Counted from the first letter of the stretch, positions 34,997 to 43,738 are shown. The stretch is 64,000 bases of DNA from Alistipes sp. (GCA_017560425.1 JAFZEX010000002.1:1-64000), one strand, 5' to 3'. A program made the numbers and translations. The notes: generated from the letters alone by a model not told the origin.

Positions 34997-35027
34997 CAAA
35001 AGTAGTGTAATACACCTGGTTAGACAA
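34997..35027 (-). promoter_or_regulatory. Promoter of the candidate small RNA
   Basis: Minus-strand TTG (35027-35025), 20-nt gap, TACTTTTG (35004-34997). No minus-strand coding gene lies downstream until the DUF4294 gene, which has its own promoter. Confidence 0.68.
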
Positions 35028-35104
35028 TAGACGCTTTACGGAATGTATAACCAATATTACCTGTGGACGATTACTCGTGTCGTCTGCAACGATTTTTTGG
35101 GGTT

Positions 35105-35998
35105 ATGGATAATCAGACACCAATACTAAAGCTCGATACCATACAGAGCCTCTGTGACTATCTTGGCATAAAGTCGTCGAATAGTCTATTTACTGTTATC
35201 GACCTGCATGAAGTTGGTGATATCAAGCAGGTTGCCAAGCGCTATAATCTATATAGCGTGATAATGGTTCGTGACGAAAAACGCATTGCTGGGCATGATG
35301 CCTATCTCTATTTTATTCGCCCAGGTCAGTATAGCCGTCTTAGCTCGGGAGTCTTGCCAAGGCTCAAGGGCTGGATGCTATATTTTCACCCCGACATTTT
35401 GCAGGGCACGTTGCTCGTGAACCGAATGTCGGAGTATGCCTTTTTTAGAGATTCGTCGTCAGAGCCACTCAATCTTGACAATGCCGAGGCTGCGCTTGTC
35501 GATAACTACATGCGTCTGCTCTACGACGAGCAGTTCCGTGAGGAGGATCGCTACACCCGTCGCATCTTTGCCTCGGGCATGTCGGTAATCTTGACGCAGT
35601 GTCTACGCTTCTACGATCGTCAGCTTGGCTGTGTTGAGCAGGGCAACAACGACATTGTGCGCCGTGTAGACATCTTGCTCAACGAACACTTCTCCTCTCC
35701 GGTGCGTAGCCGTGAGCTGCCTACCGTGGCATGGTGTGCCGAGAAGCTCAACCTCTCGGCAAACTATCTTGGCGACCTTATGCGCAAGCATGGCAACATC
35801 TCGGCGCAGGAGCATATCCACCGCCGTATTGTCGAGGAGATTAAAATCTACCTCGAGCGTGATAACTGCTCAATAGGTCACATTGCCTATGTGCTTGGCT
35901 TTAAGCACCCTCACCACCTGTCACGCCTCTTCCGTAAGGTTGAGGGGTGCACGCCTATCGAGTATCGTCAGCGCTTCCATGCGACCACTGACGAGTAG
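35105..35998 (+). CDS. AraC-family transcriptional regulator
   Basis: A 297-aa regulator. The N-terminal part (about 1-190) looks like a cupin-type sensor domain (FIRPGQYSRLSSGVLPRLKGWMLYFHPDILQGT). The C-terminal AraC domain has two helix-turn-helix units, the second in NCSIGHIAYVLGFKHPHHLSRLFRKVEGCTPIEYR. The ATG at 35105 is preferred to a GTG at 35063 because homologous content (MDNQTPILKLDTIQSL) starts there. Orphan gene; ligand and targets unknown. Confidence 0.9.
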   Translation: MDNQTPILKLDTIQSLCDYLGIKSSNSLFTVIDLHEVGDIKQVAKRYNLYSVIMVRDEKRIAGHDAYLYFIRPGQYSRLSSGVLPRLKGWMLYFHPDILQGTLLVNRMSEYAFFRDSSSEPLNLDNAEAALVDNYMRLLYDEQFREEDRYTRRIFASGMSVILTQCLRFYDRQLGCVEQGNNDIVRRVDILLNEHFSSPVRSRELPTVAWCAEKLNLSANYLGDLMRKHGNISAQEHIHRRIVEEIKIYLERDNCSIGHIAYVLGFKHPHHLSRLFRKVEGCTPIEYRQRFHATTDE

Positions 35999-36046
35999 TA
36001 GTCACCGATGAAAATCAGGTGTCGGAGTAACATGGTGGCTAAAATT

Positions 36047-36076
36047 TTGCTAATTAAAAAAAATAGACTATCTTTG
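36047..36076 (+). promoter_or_regulatory. Promoter of tRNA-Gln
   Basis: TTG (36047-36049), exactly 19 nt, TATCTTTG (36069-36076), 20 nt before the tRNA. Confidence 0.75.
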
Positions 36077-36096
36077 CACCGCTTACGAGCAACGAT

Positions 36097-36170
36097 TGAG
36101 CTATGGTGTAACGGTAACACAGCAGATTTTGGTTCTGTTATTCTGAGTTCGAATCTCGGTAGCTCAACCA
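36097..36170 (+). tRNA. tRNA-Gln (UUG)
   Basis: A full cloverleaf: acceptor TGAGCTA with TAGCTCA, D-arm GTGT...ACAC type, anticodon stem GCAGA/TCTGT with loop TTTTGGT (anticodon TTG), T-arm with TTCGAAT, discriminator A and encoded CCA (36168-36170). Palindromic element E begins at the very next base. Confidence 0.96.
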
Positions 36171-36297
36171 TTTATTGTGATAAGGGGTCATTCTCGGCCC
36201 ATCGCTAAAAGTAAGACCCCTCGGGCTGTACGTTTGAGTACTATCCCGAGGGGTCTTCTTTTGCGATAGACCAAGCCTAACCCCTTCTAACAATAAA
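36171..36297 (+). repeat. 127-bp palindromic gene-end element, copy E
   Basis: It starts directly after the CCA of tRNA-Gln. Termini TTTATTGT (36171-36178) and ACAATAAA (36290-36297) are perfect inverted repeats. AAGACCCCTCGGG/CCCGAGGGGTCTT forms the inner stem with the shared CTGTAC...GTACTAT loop. Almost identical to copy B (reverse orientation on the map, same orientation relative to its gene). Confidence 0.87.
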
Positions 36298-36319
36298 TGT
36301 GAGAAGTGTGGTTTCTGCG

Positions 36320-36409
36320 ACGCTTTGTTTAATTAGTAATTAGTAGTGAGTAATTAGTAATAAGTAGCTACGAAAATATTACTAATTCCTCATTACTAAT
36401 TACTCATTC
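36320..36409. repeat. AATTAGT heptamer hairpin, third copy
   Basis: TTAATTAGTAATTAGTAGTG faces CATTACTAATTACTCATTC, with AGCTACGAAAATATTACTA at the centre. On the minus strand it starts immediately after the TAG of the YgjP-like gene. Confidence 0.75.
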
Positions 36410-36979
36410 CTAATCGCTTATCCTCGGTATTTTATATTTGCGCAGCTCGGCGTTTAGCTCCCTCTCTCTGCCCTCGACAAGCGAGTTAAGCAGGGCGTGA
36501 AATGCTGCCGAGTGGTTGTGGTGGCGGGTGTGGCAGAGCTCGTGAAGGAGGATAAACTCTCGCAGATGCTCAGGGAGGAGCATCACAAACAACGATATAG
36601 ATATGCCATTGCGGCCGCTGCACGAGCCCCAGCGTGTGTGTGCCGACGATATGCGTAGCGTGGTATAGCCAAGGCCATGCTTCGTGGCAAGGCGTTGAAG
36701 CGCCTCGGGGACGTATTGTCGTGCCTCACGGTGTAGGCGCTCAACATCCTGAGGGGTGAGTGTGGGGTAGTTGGCTTGGCGCTTGGCGAGGCGTTGGCGG
36801 GTGAGTTCGATCCACTCCATGCGGCTCTCGGCAAAGGCTATGGCACGGCTGCGATTGGCAAAAACAGGGTAGCTAAGGCGCAGGCTACCATCACCACGCA
36901 CAACAAGACGAATAGAGCGTGCCCGCACTGAACGAACACACTCTATTAATCCAAGCGTAGGGTGATGCACCAACGCCAT
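36410..36979 (-). CDS. YgjP-like (DUF45/M48-related) metallopeptidase
   Basis: A 189-aa protein with RWGSCS (116-121) and zinc motif HELCH (146-150), then HHNHS with further His, as in the YgjP/DUF45 family related to SprT and M48 peptidases. Last gene of the rpe-ABC-F-rlmB cluster; its ATG shares one base with the rlmB stop. Its natural substrate is not known. Confidence 0.87.
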   Translation of the reverse strand: MALVHHPTLGLIECVRSVRARSIRLVVRGDGSLRLSYPVFANRSRAIAFAESRMEWIELTRQRLAKRQANYPTLTPQDVERLHREARQYVPEALQRLATKHGLGYTTLRISSAHTRWGSCSGRNGISISLFVMLLPEHLREFILLHELCHTRHHNHSAAFHALLNSLVEGRERELNAELRKYKIPRISD

Positions 36980-37716
36980 TAGTCACCAATTCGCTGACGC
37001 ACAACCTCGAAGAGCATGATTGCCGCTGCTGCCGACACGTTGAGCGACTCGGTGTGACCAATAAGCGGAATAGCGAGCTGCTCGTCGCAAAGCTTTAGCA
37101 CCTCCTTCGAGATACCTTTATCCTCGGCACCCATGACAATCACGGTAGGCTTCTTAAAGTCGGCATCGTAGAGTAGCTTGCGGCTCTTCTCTGTTGCTGC
37201 AACAATCTGGAAACCATCGGCCTGCAACGCCTTGAGGGTGTTGCGGATAGAGCCTACACGGCATACAGGGATATTCTGCAAAGCACCTGCCGACGAGCGT
37301 ATAGCATCGCCATTTACGGGTGCTGAATTCTTGAGTGGTGTGATAAGGCCGTGAGCACCAGCGCACTCTGCCGAGCGGGCAATACCTCCGAAGTTGCGCA
37401 CGTCGGTAACGCCGTCAAACACCACGATAAGAGGTGTCTCGTCCTCGGGCACACGCTCCAAGATATCCTCCAACGAGGCGTAGTCGATAGCGGCGGTCTG
37501 CGCCACAACGCCCTGGTGGTTGCCACGAGTGAGGCGGTTAAGCTTCTCGATAGGCACCTCCTGCCAACGTAGGTGGTGGCGTGCCATAAGATCCTTGAGG
37601 TCGGTCATTAGCTGACCCTCGGCGCCCTTCTTGATGTAGATGCGCTCAATCTGCTTGCGTGCCTCGATAGCCTCGGCAACGGGGCGGATACCAAAAATAA
37701 TATTCTCCTTCTCCAT
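36979..37716 (-). CDS. rlmB: 23S rRNA 2'-O-methyltransferase (TrmH/SPOUT family, RlmB-like)
   Basis: Methylates a ribose in 23S rRNA (G2251 in E. coli). The 245-aa protein has an N-terminal substrate-binding domain (about 5-75) and a SPOUT domain with NFGGIAR (108-114), a later GAEDKGIS, and SLNVSAAAAIMLFE forming the knotted SAM site. It lies 8 nt after the ABC-F gene and 1 nt overlaps the next gene. Exact target is inferred. Confidence 0.92.
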   Translation of the reverse strand: MEKENIIFGIRPVAEAIEARKQIERIYIKKGAEGQLMTDLKDLMARHHLRWQEVPIEKLNRLTRGNHQGVVAQTAAIDYASLEDILERVPEDETPLIVVFDGVTDVRNFGGIARSAECAGAHGLITPLKNSAPVNGDAIRSSAGALQNIPVCRVGSIRNTLKALQADGFQIVAATEKSRKLLYDADFKKPTVIVMGAEDKGISKEVLKLCDEQLAIPLIGHTESLNVSAAAAIMLFEVVRQRIGD

Positions 37717-37724
37717 ATTTTGTG

Positions 37725-39653
37725 TTAGCTTTGTTCGGTTATCTCTACCTCATACGATGCCTTCTCCCACTCGTGCATAAGGTGGTCGTAGCGCTCTTTG
37801 AGGGCGTTATACTTTGTGTAGTCGTCGGCGTTGTACTCCGTAGCCACGGCAAACTTAGCGTCGTACTCGGCAATCTCTTTCTCTACCTTTGCTGCCTCCT
37901 CCTCGATCATTTCCACATTCTTGCGTAGCTTACGTAGGAGCTTCTCCTGCTCCTTCTTCTGCTCATACGAGAGCTTGCCCGTGTTGCTCTCAGCGGCCTT
38001 CTGCGCCGCCGGCTTGTCGTGACGCTCGATATCCTGCAACGACTCCACCTTGCGCTTCTCGAGGAAGTACCATATGTCGCCAAGATACTCTCTCACGCCA
38101 CCATCTCTAAACTCGTAGATGCGGTCCACAAGGCCGTCGAGGAACTCTCTGTCGTGCGACACAACCACTACCGTGCCGTCGAACTTCATGAGTGCCTCCT
38201 TCAAAATATCCTTCGAGCGCATATCCATGTGGTTGGTAGGCTCGTCGAGGATAAGCAGGTTGTAGGGCTCGAGCATGAGGCGTGCCATGGCAAGGCGTGA
38301 GCGCTCACCACCCGACAACACCTTTACCTTCTTGTCGATATCCTCGCCACGGAAGAGGAATGCTCCGAGGATGTCCCTGAGGCGTGTGCGAATATCTCCC
38401 ACAGCAACTCTGTCGAGGGTGTCGAACACGGTAAACTCGCCGTCCATCAGGTCGTCCTGATTTTGGGCGTAGTAGCCGATATTGACGTTAGCACCGAGCT
38501 TTATTGTTCCCTTCGTAGCCTCCAACTCGCCGAGGAGTATTCGTGCAAAGGTGGTCTTACCCTCGCCATTACGTCCCACGAGGGCGATTTTCTGTCCTCG
38601 CTCGATGATAAACTCGGCACCCGAGAATATGCGCTTTTGGTCGAATGCCTTGCCCACCTCCTTTACCTCGGCAACAATCTGTCCTGAGCGTGGTGCGGGC
38701 GGGAACTTGATGTTTAGGCGTGATAGATCCTCCTCATCAACCTCTATGCGCTCCAGCTTCTCGAGCTGCTTCACGCGCGACTGCACCTGGTTGCTCTTGG
38801 TGGGCTTGTAGCGGAACTTCTCGATAAACTCCTCGGTCTTCTCGATAAGTCGCTGCTGGTTCTCGTATGCTGCCATCTGCTGTGCTCGGCGCTCGGCACG
38901 CAAGACAACATACTTCGAGTAGGGCACCTTATAGTCGTAGACCTTGCCCAGCGAAATCTCGACGGTGCGTGTAGTTACGTTGTCGAGGAAGGCCCTATCG
39001 TGCGATATTAGCAGTACTGCGCCGTTGTAGTTCTTGAGGTAATCTTCGAGCCACTGAATACTCTCGATGTCGAGGTGGTTGGTAGGCTCGTCGAGCAAGA
39101 AAATCGAGGGGCGACGTAGTAAGAGCTTGGCAAGCTCGATACGCATGCGCCAGCCTCCCGAGAACTCACGTGTGGGGCGCTCGAAGTCGCTACGCTTAAA
39201 TCCCAAGCCGAGCAACGTGCGCTCGATGTCGGCCTCACGGGTGTCGCCACCAAGGATGTGATAGCGGTCGTTAGCCTCGTTTAGGCGGTGGATAAGCGTG
39301 GCATACTCCTCCGACTCGTAGTCGGTGCGTGCGGCAATCTCCTCTGTTAGGCGCTCAATCTCTCGCTCGATACGAATTACCTCGTCGAATGCCTTGGCAG
39401 TCTCATCAACGAGTGTTGTTGTGTCGGCAACACGCATCTGCTGAGGAAGATAGCCTATTGTGCACTCGCTGTTGATTGTCACAGCACCCTCGGTGGGCTG
39501 CTGCTCGCCGGTGATGATGCGCAGTAGGGTGGTCTTGCCTGCACCATTCTTTCCCACAAGGCCTATGCGGTCTTTGGGATTAATCATGAAGGATATCGAG
39601 TCGAAGAGCGTCCAGCCTCCGTAGCTTACCGAAAGATTGTCTAACGAAATCAC
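37725..39653 (-). CDS. ABC-F family ATPase
   Basis: A 642-aa soluble protein with two ABC domains: first Walker A GKNGAGKTT (34-42), second GRNGEGKTT (near 365), and two LSGG-type signatures (FSGGWRMR and LSGGERSR). An interdomain linker of the P-site tRNA-interaction type and a C-terminal coiled coil (about 575-642, as in Uup) are present. ABC-F proteins act on ribosomes in translation or antibiotic protection; which applies here is unknown. It follows rpe with a 16-nt gap. Confidence 0.93.
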   Translation of the reverse strand: MISLDNLSVSYGGWTLFDSISFMINPKDRIGLVGKNGAGKTTLLRIITGEQQPTEGAVTINSECTIGYLPQQMRVADTTTLVDETAKAFDEVIRIEREIERLTEEIAARTDYESEEYATLIHRLNEANDRYHILGGDTREADIERTLLGLGFKRSDFERPTREFSGGWRMRIELAKLLLRRPSIFLLDEPTNHLDIESIQWLEDYLKNYNGAVLLISHDRAFLDNVTTRTVEISLGKVYDYKVPYSKYVVLRAERRAQQMAAYENQQRLIEKTEEFIEKFRYKPTKSNQVQSRVKQLEKLERIEVDEEDLSRLNIKFPPAPRSGQIVAEVKEVGKAFDQKRIFSGAEFIIERGQKIALVGRNGEGKTTFARILLGELEATKGTIKLGANVNIGYYAQNQDDLMDGEFTVFDTLDRVAVGDIRTRLRDILGAFLFRGEDIDKKVKVLSGGERSRLAMARLMLEPYNLLILDEPTNHMDMRSKDILKEALMKFDGTVVVVSHDREFLDGLVDRIYEFRDGGVREYLGDIWYFLEKRKVESLQDIERHDKPAAQKAAESNTGKLSYEQKKEQEKLLRKLRKNVEMIEEEAAKVEKEIAEYDAKFAVATEYNADDYTKYNALKERYDHLMHEWEKASYEVEITEQS

Positions 39654-39669
39654 GCTTTATGTCTGAATA

Positions 39670-40323
39670 TTATGAATTTAGCATATCGATGATTGCCTGC
39701 TCCTGGTTCTCGGCACCAAACACTGAGCTACCCGCAACCAATGCCTCGGCACCAGCATCGAACAAAAGACGTGAGTTAGCTGCCGAGATACCACCATCAA
39801 CCTCGATGATAAGCTCGTCAAGCTTCAACTCCTGCTTCTTGCGGTTTAGGTACTCGCACTTAGCGATAGACGAAGGCATGAACTTCTGACCACCGAAGCC
39901 AGGCTCCACGCTCATAACGAGGATAAGGTCGAGCTGCTCGATCCACTTGTCCAAAACCTCAGGCTCTGTGCCAGGCTTGATAGAGATACCCACCTTAGCA
40001 CCCGCCTTGCGGATAAGGTCGATGCACTCCTGAATATTCTCGGTAGCCTCGTAGTGGAATGTAACGTAGTCGGCACCTGCCTCCACGAAACGCTCAACAT
40101 ACTTCTCTGGCGCAGTGATCATTAGATGCACGTCCAACACCTTGGTAGTGCCCTTGCGTAGTGGCTTCATAAGTGGGAAACCAAACGAGATGTTTGGCAC
40201 AAACACGCCGTCCATAACATCGACATGCACCCACTCAGCCTCTGAGCGCTGGAGCATCTCCATATCCTTGTTAAGATTACCGAAATCGGCAGATAGCACC
40301 GATGGAGCAATAATTCTTCTCAT
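39670..40323 (-). CDS. rpe: Ribulose-phosphate 3-epimerase
   Basis: Interconverts ribulose-5-phosphate and xylulose-5-phosphate in the pentose phosphate pathway. The 217-aa TIM barrel carries the usual metal and catalytic segments: IAPSVLSADFGNL, HVDVMDGVFVPNISFG, VHLMI, SVEPGFGGQKF and EVDGGI. The Met at 40323 starts MRRIIAPSVLS, typical for the family; an earlier in-frame Met gives an atypical 15-residue extension. First gene of a four-gene operon. Confidence 0.96.
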   Translation of the reverse strand: MRRIIAPSVLSADFGNLNKDMEMLQRSEAEWVHVDVMDGVFVPNISFGFPLMKPLRKGTTKVLDVHLMITAPEKYVERFVEAGADYVTFHYEATENIQECIDLIRKAGAKVGISIKPGTEPEVLDKWIEQLDLILVMSVEPGFGGQKFMPSSIAKCEYLNRKKQELKLDELIIEVDGGISAANSRLLFDAGAEALVAGSSVFGAENQEQAIIDMLNS

Positions 40324-40365
40324 AACTATTTTAGGTTGTTTTAGGGTTATCATTCTACGAATGGA

Positions 40366-40425
40366 CAAATTTACAAAAAATGTTTTGATTTAGCGCACTA
40401 TTCTTCGAATAGTTTTGTATCTTTG
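40366..40425. promoter_or_regulatory. Divergent -7 elements for rpe and rmuC
   Basis: Minus strand TAAATTTG (40373-40366) points to rpe; plus strand TATCTTTG (40418-40425) lies 30 nt before rmuC. Neither has a clear TTG at the standard distance. Confidence 0.5.
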
Positions 40426-40455
40426 CTCATAGTTTATCACTAACCACAACTCAAA

Positions 40456-41742
40456 ATGGATACAATTTCTATCATATTACTTATTTTTGTTGTCTTGCTC
40501 ATTGCCACTCTCGTGGGGGTGTATGTCATGTGGCAGCGCAACGATGCGTCGGCAAGAGCCGAGAAGAGCGCCGCTGATGCTCGTGTTGCCGAGCTTGAGG
40601 CGGGCGTGAGTCGTGCCCAGCAGCAGCTTAGCGACGAGCGCATAGCCCATGTGCGCACACAGTCGGAGCGTGATGCCCTCAAGCAGAGCATCGAGCAGAT
40701 GCGCACCGAGCGTGAGGCTACGGAGCGCACCATGAAGAGCGAGTTCAAAAATCTTGCTAACGAGATTTTGACCGAGCACCAGCACAACCTGCGTCAGGCA
40801 AACCGTGACTCGTTGGACTTGCTGTTGAAGCCTTTTAAGGATAATATCACCGACTTTCGTGAGCGTGTTGAGCGCATCTATGCCCATGAGAATGAGCAGC
40901 GTGGAGCACTTAAGAATGAGCTCGATAACCTCATTAAGCTCAACCAGCAGATGACCTCGTCGGCAGCCAACCTTACCGATGCCCTCAAGGGTAACTCTAA
41001 GGTGCAGGGCGATTGGGGCGAGGCATACCTCGAAACCATTCTCGAGAGCACAGGCTTGGTGAAGGGTATCCACTACCATATCCAGCAGAATATCAAGGGT
41101 GAGGAGGGTCAGAACCTACGCCCCGACGTGGTGTTGTCGTTGCCCGAGGAGCGCTCGATAGTCATCGACTCGAAGGTGTCGCTCACGGCATATGTGCGCT
41201 ATACGGAGGCTGAGAGCGAGGCGGAGCGCCGTCAGGCATTGGCGGAGCATGTGCAGTCCGTAAAGAAGCATGTTCAGGAGCTTGCTCTTAAGGAGTATCA
41301 GAAGCTTATCAACTCGCCCGACTTTGTGATTATGTTTATCCCTACCGAGCCCGCCTTCCTTGAGGCGTTGAAGGAGGATAACACCATTTGGGCTGAGGCA
41401 TACCGCAAGAAGATTATCATATCGTCGCCCACAAACCTCTTTGCGCTGTTGAAGATGGTGGGCGATATGTGGCGACGTGACGAGCAGACAAAGAACCAGG
41501 CCGAGATTGTCGATAAGGCGACAAAGCTATACGAGCAGTTGGTGGTCTTCACCGAGCAGCTCGAGGGTGTGGGCTCGGCGCTCGACACGGCTAAGAGCAA
41601 GTACGACGAGGCATATAAGCGCCTGCACACGGGAAATAATAATATAGTGCGCCTCGGCGAACGCCTCAAAAAGCTGGGCTTGCCAACCAAGAAGCATCAA
41701 TCCTCTAAGGCCCTTGCCGAGGCAGACTTAGACGAGGAGTAA
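40456..41742 (+). CDS. rmuC: DNA recombination protein RmuC homologue
   Basis: A 428-aa protein with an N-terminal membrane helix (about 5-25), a long coiled coil (about 30-180), and the RmuC nuclease-like domain (GDWGEAYLETILESTGL, PDVVLSLPEERSIVIDSKVSL, and VIMFIPTEPAFLEAL). RmuC limits recombination at DNA inverted repeats in E. coli, interesting in a genome so rich in palindromes (context only). Monocistronic with a strong terminator. Confidence 0.93.
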   Translation: MDTISIILLIFVVLLIATLVGVYVMWQRNDASARAEKSAADARVAELEAGVSRAQQQLSDERIAHVRTQSERDALKQSIEQMRTEREATERTMKSEFKNLANEILTEHQHNLRQANRDSLDLLLKPFKDNITDFRERVERIYAHENEQRGALKNELDNLIKLNQQMTSSAANLTDALKGNSKVQGDWGEAYLETILESTGLVKGIHYHIQQNIKGEEGQNLRPDVVLSLPEERSIVIDSKVSLTAYVRYTEAESEAERRQALAEHVQSVKKHVQELALKEYQKLINSPDFVIMFIPTEPAFLEALKEDNTIWAEAYRKKIIISSPTNLFALLKMVGDMWRRDEQTKNQAEIVDKATKLYEQLVVFTEQLEGVGSALDTAKSKYDEAYKRLHTGNNNIVRLGERLKKLGLPTKKHQSSKALAEADLDEE

Positions 41743-41773
41743 ACAGACTCTTATTATATAGTTTCAAAAAGAT

Positions 41774-41808
41774 AAAAGGTTGTCCATGAACTTGTTGGAC
41801 AACCTTTT
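41774..41808 (+). terminator. Terminator of rmuC
   Basis: AAAAGGTTGTCCA (41774-41786) pairs perfectly with TGGACAACCTTTT (41796-41808). Confidence 0.88.
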
Positions 41809-41824
41809 GTGTGTAATTCTATAT

Positions 41825-43738
41825 CTATTTAATCGGCACAATCTGCTCTGCATAACGGCTCCAATACTTATCTTGTCTATACGCCATTACCGACTCCTTG
41901 GGTACATATATCTTTGTGGCTTCTGATATGCCTAAATAAACGCCTGGCCAATCACATTCAATCTGCGGAGGCTCGGTTGCCAAACAAACTATCTTAGCAA
42001 GGTTACTACAATCATAGAATGCATACCATCCAATCGTAGTTACGCTATCGGGAATAGTCATGCTTATTAGGCTACTGCAAACAGCGAATGCATGCCTTTC
42101 AATCTCAGTTACGCCATCGGGAATAGTGATACTTGTTAGGCTACTGCAACCTCTGAATGTCCACTCTCCAATCGAAGTTACACTATCAGGAATAGTGATG
42201 CTTGTTAGGCTACTGCAACCATAGAATGCACCATTTCCAATCGAAGTAACACCATCGGGAATAGTTATGCTTTTTAGGCTGCTGCAATCATAGAATGCAT
42301 ACTCTCCAATCGTAGTTACGCTATCGGGAATAGTGATGCTTGTTAGGCTACTGCAATTATAGAATGCACCATATCCAATCGAAGTTACACTATCGCCAAT
42401 AGTCACTTTTGTGAACTTAGAGCCATCGAACGCGCCATCTGGTATATTACAATTTACAATTAGTTCGCCTGTGCAACCATAGAAAGCTTCATATACAATC
42501 TTGGTTACGCTATCGGGAATAGTTATGCTTTTTAGGCTACTGCAATTATAGAATGCATACTCTCCAATCTCAGTTACGCTATTGGGGATAGTTATGCTTG
42601 TTAGGCTACTGCAATTATAGAATGCACCACATCCAATCGTAGTTACGCTATTGGGAATAGTAATGCTTTTCAGGCTACTGCAAACAGCGAATGCCCACTC
42701 TCCAATCGTAGTTACACTATCGGGAATAGTGATGCTTGTTAGGCTACTGCAATCATTGAATGCCCTCGCTCCAATCTCCGTTACGCTATCGGGAATAGTT
42801 ATGCTTGTTAGGCTACTGCAATTCTCGAATGCACCCCATCCAATCGTAGTTACGCTATCGGGAATAGTGATGCTTGTTAGGCTACTGCAACAATAGAATG
42901 CAAAACGATCAATCTCAGTTACACTATTGCCAATAGTTACGCTTGTTAGGCTACTGCAATCCTTGAAAGCCCCCTCTCCAATCGAAGTTACACTATCAGG
43001 AATAGTGATGCTTTTTAGGCTACTGCAATCATAGAATGCATATTCTCCAATTGAAGTTGCGCTATCGGGAATAGTAATGCTTGTTAGGCTACTGCAATAA
43101 GCGAATGCACCCTCTCCAATCTGAGTTACTCTATCGGGGATAATCAACTCCGTAAACTCTTTATTGTCGATATATAGATGCTTGTTTCCTGGAATGTTAT
43201 AAATAGGATTGTTCGTGCAATATTTCGCTAAGTCAGTAATATTAGCATTTACATCTTTTAGAGCATCGCAACCTCTGAATGCATAATTTCCAATCTTGGT
43301 TACACTATCGGGAATAGTGATACTTGTTAGGCTACTGCAACCATCGAATGCTTCATGTCCAATCTCCGTTACGCTATCGGGAATAGTGATGCTTGTTAGG
43401 CTACAGCAACCCTCGAATGCATAACTTCCAATTGAAGTTACGCTATCGGGAATAGTTATGCTTGTTAGGCTACTGCAACCATAGAATGCGCCATTTCCAA
43501 ATACCTTAATCGGCTTATTTACTCGAATAACACCCCTGCCATTTTCGTAGGTATGAGATACTATCTCGAAATCTTCGCCATTTTCAGGTGCGGGTTCCTT
43601 GCCAAATTCAAACTCAGCGATTTTGTCATCAGTTGTGGTATACCAAATCTCGTTGTCGGGTGGCGTTTGGGTTTGTGCTTGAGTGGTAAATATTGTTGCC
43701 ACAAGGCACAAAGCAATGATAAATAGTTTGCGCAGCAT
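41825..43738 (-). CDS. BspA-like leucine-rich-repeat secreted protein
   Basis: A 637-aa protein with a signal peptide (1-21, ending TTQAQ), a short N-terminal domain, and about 20 tandem 23-residue LRRs of the Treponema/BspA type (CSSLTSITIPDSVTSIG, xxAF). Two repeats carry insertions (near the fourth and fourteenth). A short C-terminal domain ends YAEQIVPIK; no clear type IX sorting domain is seen. Such proteins bind host or bacterial surface molecules. The Met at 43738 is chosen because it opens the signal peptide. DNA repeats are highly alike, which favours slippage or recombination. Confidence 0.9.
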   Translation of the reverse strand: MLRKLFIIALCLVATIFTTQAQTQTPPDNEIWYTTTDDKIAEFEFGKEPAPENGEDFEIVSHTYENGRGVIRVNKPIKVFGNGAFYGCSSLTSITIPDSVTSIGSYAFEGCCSLTSITIPDSVTEIGHEAFDGCSSLTSITIPDSVTKIGNYAFRGCDALKDVNANITDLAKYCTNNPIYNIPGNKHLYIDNKEFTELIIPDRVTQIGEGAFAYCSSLTSITIPDSATSIGEYAFYDCSSLKSITIPDSVTSIGEGAFKDCSSLTSVTIGNSVTEIDRFAFYCCSSLTSITIPDSVTTIGWGAFENCSSLTSITIPDSVTEIGARAFNDCSSLTSITIPDSVTTIGEWAFAVCSSLKSITIPNSVTTIGCGAFYNCSSLTSITIPNSVTEIGEYAFYNCSSLKSITIPDSVTKIVYEAFYGCTGELIVNCNIPDGAFDGSKFTKVTIGDSVTSIGYGAFYNCSSLTSITIPDSVTTIGEYAFYDCSSLKSITIPDGVTSIGNGAFYGCSSLTSITIPDSVTSIGEWTFRGCSSLTSITIPDGVTEIERHAFAVCSSLISMTIPDSVTTIGWYAFYDCSNLAKIVCLATEPPQIECDWPGVYLGISEATKIYVPKESVMAYRQDKYWSRYAEQIVPIK

